Assembly (NCBI GenBank): GCA_965153355.1
Contig: OZ231128.1
Location: 37,324,001 to 37,388,000 of the forward strand
DNA: 64,000 bases
Direction of reading: 5' to 3'
From: Flaccisagitta enflata
Taxonomy: Eukaryota; Chaetognatha; Sagittoidea; Aphragmophora
Positions 61,436 to 64,000 of this stretch are shown one piece after another. The notes beneath the pieces are model-generated. The model made no database searches, was not told the DNA's origin, and saw only the letters and a list, made by a program, of their open reading frames with translations. Every line of letters starts with the position of its first letter. Position 1 is the stretch's first letter. The position numbers and the translations under genes are program-made.

Positions 61436-62390
61436 AAAAAAATCTCAGGATTATGTCAAAATTGTGGGACTTTACCGTCCATCCCATTCTTCACCAACTT
61501 TGACCCCAAGAATCCAAATCTGCAGTCAAAAATGGTCTCAGGTCAATATTTCGATAGGCTACAGCTACATTTCTCAGGTTAAAACACTACATAAGGTCAA
61601 ATTTTCAAAATTGGAAATTTATCAATCTGATTGCAAATTCAAAATCCTAGCAAAAAACTGTGTGAAAAAGTGTCTTTCTTTCTTTTAAATTTTGATTAGA
61701 ACATAGTCAAAATTAACATCATCCGTCAAAATTGAGCCAAATTTAGACAAAAGAGCAATTTTACTCTATTTTGGAGGTTTAACGCTAATTTTGACTATGT
61801 TCCAATCAAAATTTCAAAAAAAGAAAGATACTTTTTATTAATAGTTTTTTCCAAGGATTTTGAATCTGCAATCAGATTGACAAATTTCCAATTTTGAAAA
61901 TTTGACCTTACCGTATTTCCTGTAATTAGCGCCCCGGGCGCTTTTGAAATTGAATTGAAACATTACAATTTTTAACCTGCAATTAGCGTCCCCCTAATGG
62001 ATATTTTCTATTAAAACATCACCATTTGACAAATCTTTTATAAATAAATAGAGTAAAACATAAAAACAGTATTCTGCTGCAAAACATGCTAATTTCATAA
62101 AAATTTTATCAAAAAAACCTACTTTACATTATATTTCAAAGGATTTTTTCCAGAAATATATTGTTGCTAAAAGATTATACCTTCATGAAGAGGGGGAGGG
62201 GGCGCTAATTAGAGGGGGGGCGATAAATGCAGGAAATACGGTATGTAGTATTTTGACCTGAGAAATGTAGCCGTAGCCTATCGAAATATTGACCTGAGAC
62301 CATTTCTGACTGCAGATTTGGATTCCTGGGGTCAAAATTGGTCTAGTATGGGATGGACGGTAAAATCCCCCAATTTTGACATAATCGTGA
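61436..62390. mobile_element. Foldback element with ~330-bp arms, inserted in copy B
   Basis: Left arm CTCAGGATTATGTCAAAATT... mirrored by ...AATTTTGACATAATCGTGAG; further mirrored words AATCCAAATCTGCAGTCA and TCAATATTTCGATAGGCTAC. GAGCAT flanks both sides (possible target duplication, 6 bp). It shares the GACCTGAG / GGTCAA arm words with the foldback at 2448-3030. Confidence 0.8.
61911..62241. mobile_element. MITE nested in the foldback arm, TA target
   Basis: Ends CCGTATTTCCTGTAATTAGC and, reversed, CCGTATTTCCTGCATTTATC, each followed by GCCCC. TA on both sides (61909-61910, 62242-62243). The opposite foldback arm (near 61588) gives the uninterrupted site TACATAAGGTC. A second, damaged copy is at 36579-37152. 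Confidence 0.85.
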
Positions 62391-62770
62391 GCATAGTAAA
62401 ATTTGTAGTCTAGCTAACAAATTAGTTGTTGTTGCATGTTGTTCGTTTTTGGGTGTAGTTGTCTCTCGTTTTTTGCTACATAAACCCTCGTTCATAATCA
62501 CTATCTGTCGACTTTCAGTTATCATTTTTATTCTTGATATCGTTTGTTTGATGTTATTGTTTGTGTTTGTTTTAAGATTGTTTTTTTTTACTATTTATGC
62601 TCACTTGTTTATAGTTACAGCTTATACTTTTTACTGTAACAAGTTAAATTGCTTTTTTATTTTTGTGGTTATTGTATATATACCTATACCTATAAGTTGT
62701 TTTTTTTGTTGTATTTGTTGTCATTGCTGTTGTTTTTATTGTTATTATTATTGTAGTTGTTGATATAGTT

Positions 62771-63714
62771 AAGATAGTTATGGTAATTCTTGTTGTTGTT
62801 GTTGTTATGGTAGAATATTTTCTCAGGGGTACAAGGTGTTTTTTATGCGGTTTACGCGTGTGTCAAGCAATATTTTACCCTTCCGACAGCTAACTTTTAC
62901 TGAAAACATCTTTGTAGATTATATTTGAGTCATTGCAAAAAAGTTTTCACAAAAAAAACGCAATTTTCTTGCTGTTTTTGTGCAAAAAAAGCGACCGATT
63001 ATTGCCCAAAATTGTGTAACAATTTTGTAACATATAGAGGTAGTAATATTTCGACCTCATGACACCGTTTTAAAGACCATATGAGATGTTGAAGCATTTC
63101 TACCAGTCATAGAGAGAAAAATGAAAAAAAAATTGGGCCGATATCTCGATTTTTTTGCGAGAAATAGCCTTTTAAGTTCAAGCATTGACTGTGGCAAAAT
63201 TGCCTTTGTTCCTTCAGCAGATTGTGTCAATTATTTTTTTTTTTAAGGGGTCCATTTAGTGAGCTGAAGCGTTTTTGACAGTTGCTGCCCATAGACTAAT
63301 GCCTAATTAAGCAAAGACAATCACTGATTTCATCGCCGTTCGCGCATATAAAGTTTCTCCGCTTCTTTTCAGACCATCCCTATTTCGGATCTTTTAAGAA
63401 GGCCTGTTCCAATTTGTCACATAAATAGAATTCATGTGGTAAAATAATGTTTGGCAATCTATATAGGTTCTGGCTATTCCTATGTCTTCGTTTGCGTTTT
63501 TTCTGCACTGCGAAGAGAGAAAACAAAAGTAATTGATGAAACGGTATCACAGGGAACCATTTGGAAGGATTTCCCTATTTCGGATCTTTTAAGAAACTTG
63601 ACCGAAAATCAACCCATGACTTTCACATCGCTTCAAGTGATGTTGGGCTTGCTTGAGCATAAGGAATTGCTGATTTATGTATCGATAACACCTTAAGGCA
63701 TTATGCTTGCTGCT

Positions 63715-63745
<31 letters not shown>

Positions 63746-64000
63746 TCATCGTCAGTACTCTTAAAATGGATTATTTTTGATATTTTTGACTTAGGATCAT
63801 GAAATTTCGCATAAAATCGCCTTGGGACAATAGCTATCACCTGTTTTAAATCTATATGAATTCGAGGTATGCAAATGGGCCTTATTAGTCAGAATCTAGC
63901 CATGATTTGGCCATAATTGGACCAAAATCGGAAAAAGGGAAAAAAATTAGTCTGATTAGGTCAGATTGCGGTGTGGAGTCCTACAAAGGTTTAATTCAAT
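62771..64000. other. No gene recognised; (GTC)n at 63714-63744
   Basis: Contains a short GTC triplet tract. The frame at 63451-63696 (plus) and a direct repeat of CCCTATTTCGGATCTTTTAAG (63380 and 63573) are noted, but no domain is recognised. Confidence 0.4.

Larger units (their letters stand above)
60028..62770. repeat. Segmental duplication, copy B
   Basis: Direct-orientation copy of 17745-20115. It starts inside the mariner element, holds its right end and carries the last PHF exon. Insertions specific to this copy: a 415-bp TA-flanked element (60168-60582) and a foldback element (about 61436-62390) with a nested MITE. It lacks the GTCGCG and Helitron-like insertions of copy A. Confidence 0.85.

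Noticed and set aside
63451-63696. 81-residue plus-strand frame
   Set aside because: No recognisable domain or supporting context; part of it is a direct repeat of an adjacent sequence.

Overview
The window is eukaryotic, most likely an invertebrate metazoan; I cannot name the species. Genes are split by many introns with GT..AG borders. The gene families seen are animal ones: a calumenin-type CREC protein, TXNDC17, ANKRD40, a PHF13/PHF23-type PHD protein, a multi-EGF secreted protein, RING/B-box proteins and a sperm-tail PG-rich protein. More than half of the DNA is repeats: microsatellites, minisatellites and many nested DNA transposons, so almost every long reading frame of low complexity (poly-Leu, Thr, Asn, Arg-Glu, Ser-Leu, Cys-Val) is a repeat artefact. 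Gene models below were assembled by hand from splice signals, phase agreement and protein similarity recalled from family knowledge; no alignment or transcript data were available.

Layout. 1-12.7 kb, minus strand: three compact genes in a row, calumenin-like (5858 to 1043, 7 exons, C-terminal HDEF), TXNDC17 (10072 to 6214, 3 exons) and ANKRD40 (12694 to 10583, 3 exons). Their introns are filled by microsatellites and transposons. 12.7-18.7 kb: a CT/GT microsatellite, a 2.5-kb TIR transposon and a mariner-like element carrying a nested hAT MITE. 18.7-23 kb, minus: PHF13/PHF23-like gene (22975 to 18750), with a Helitron-like element and a 15-bp satellite in its second intron. 23.165-26.883 kb: a 3.7-kb foldback element with a 9-bp target duplication. 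26.9-32.8 kb: repeats only. 32.879-45.316 kb, plus: a secreted multi-EGF gene of at least nine exons, heavily invaded by elements; its 3' end was not found. 47.0-50.2 kb, minus: three tandem small RING + B-box genes with the same intron phases. 50.8-52.9 kb, minus: two tandem copies of an unrecognised two-exon gene; the first shares upstream sequence with the adjacent RING/B-box gene, the second seems to have lost its start codon to an ATTC repeat. 54.6-56.1 kb, plus: last three exons of an STPG protein. 56.1-64 kb: minisatellites and a second copy (60.03-62.77 kb) of the 3' part of the PHF gene locus, including an intact copy of its last coding exon.

The most unusual material is (1) two families of elements with a palindrome at one end, a GTCC-rich tract and an internal minisatellite, here called GTCGCG and CAGCGG elements; (2) the segmental duplication, whose two copies act as mutual empty sites and so give exact borders for several insertions; and (3) the RING/B-box cluster with an all-cysteine RING pattern, next to the paired unknown genes.
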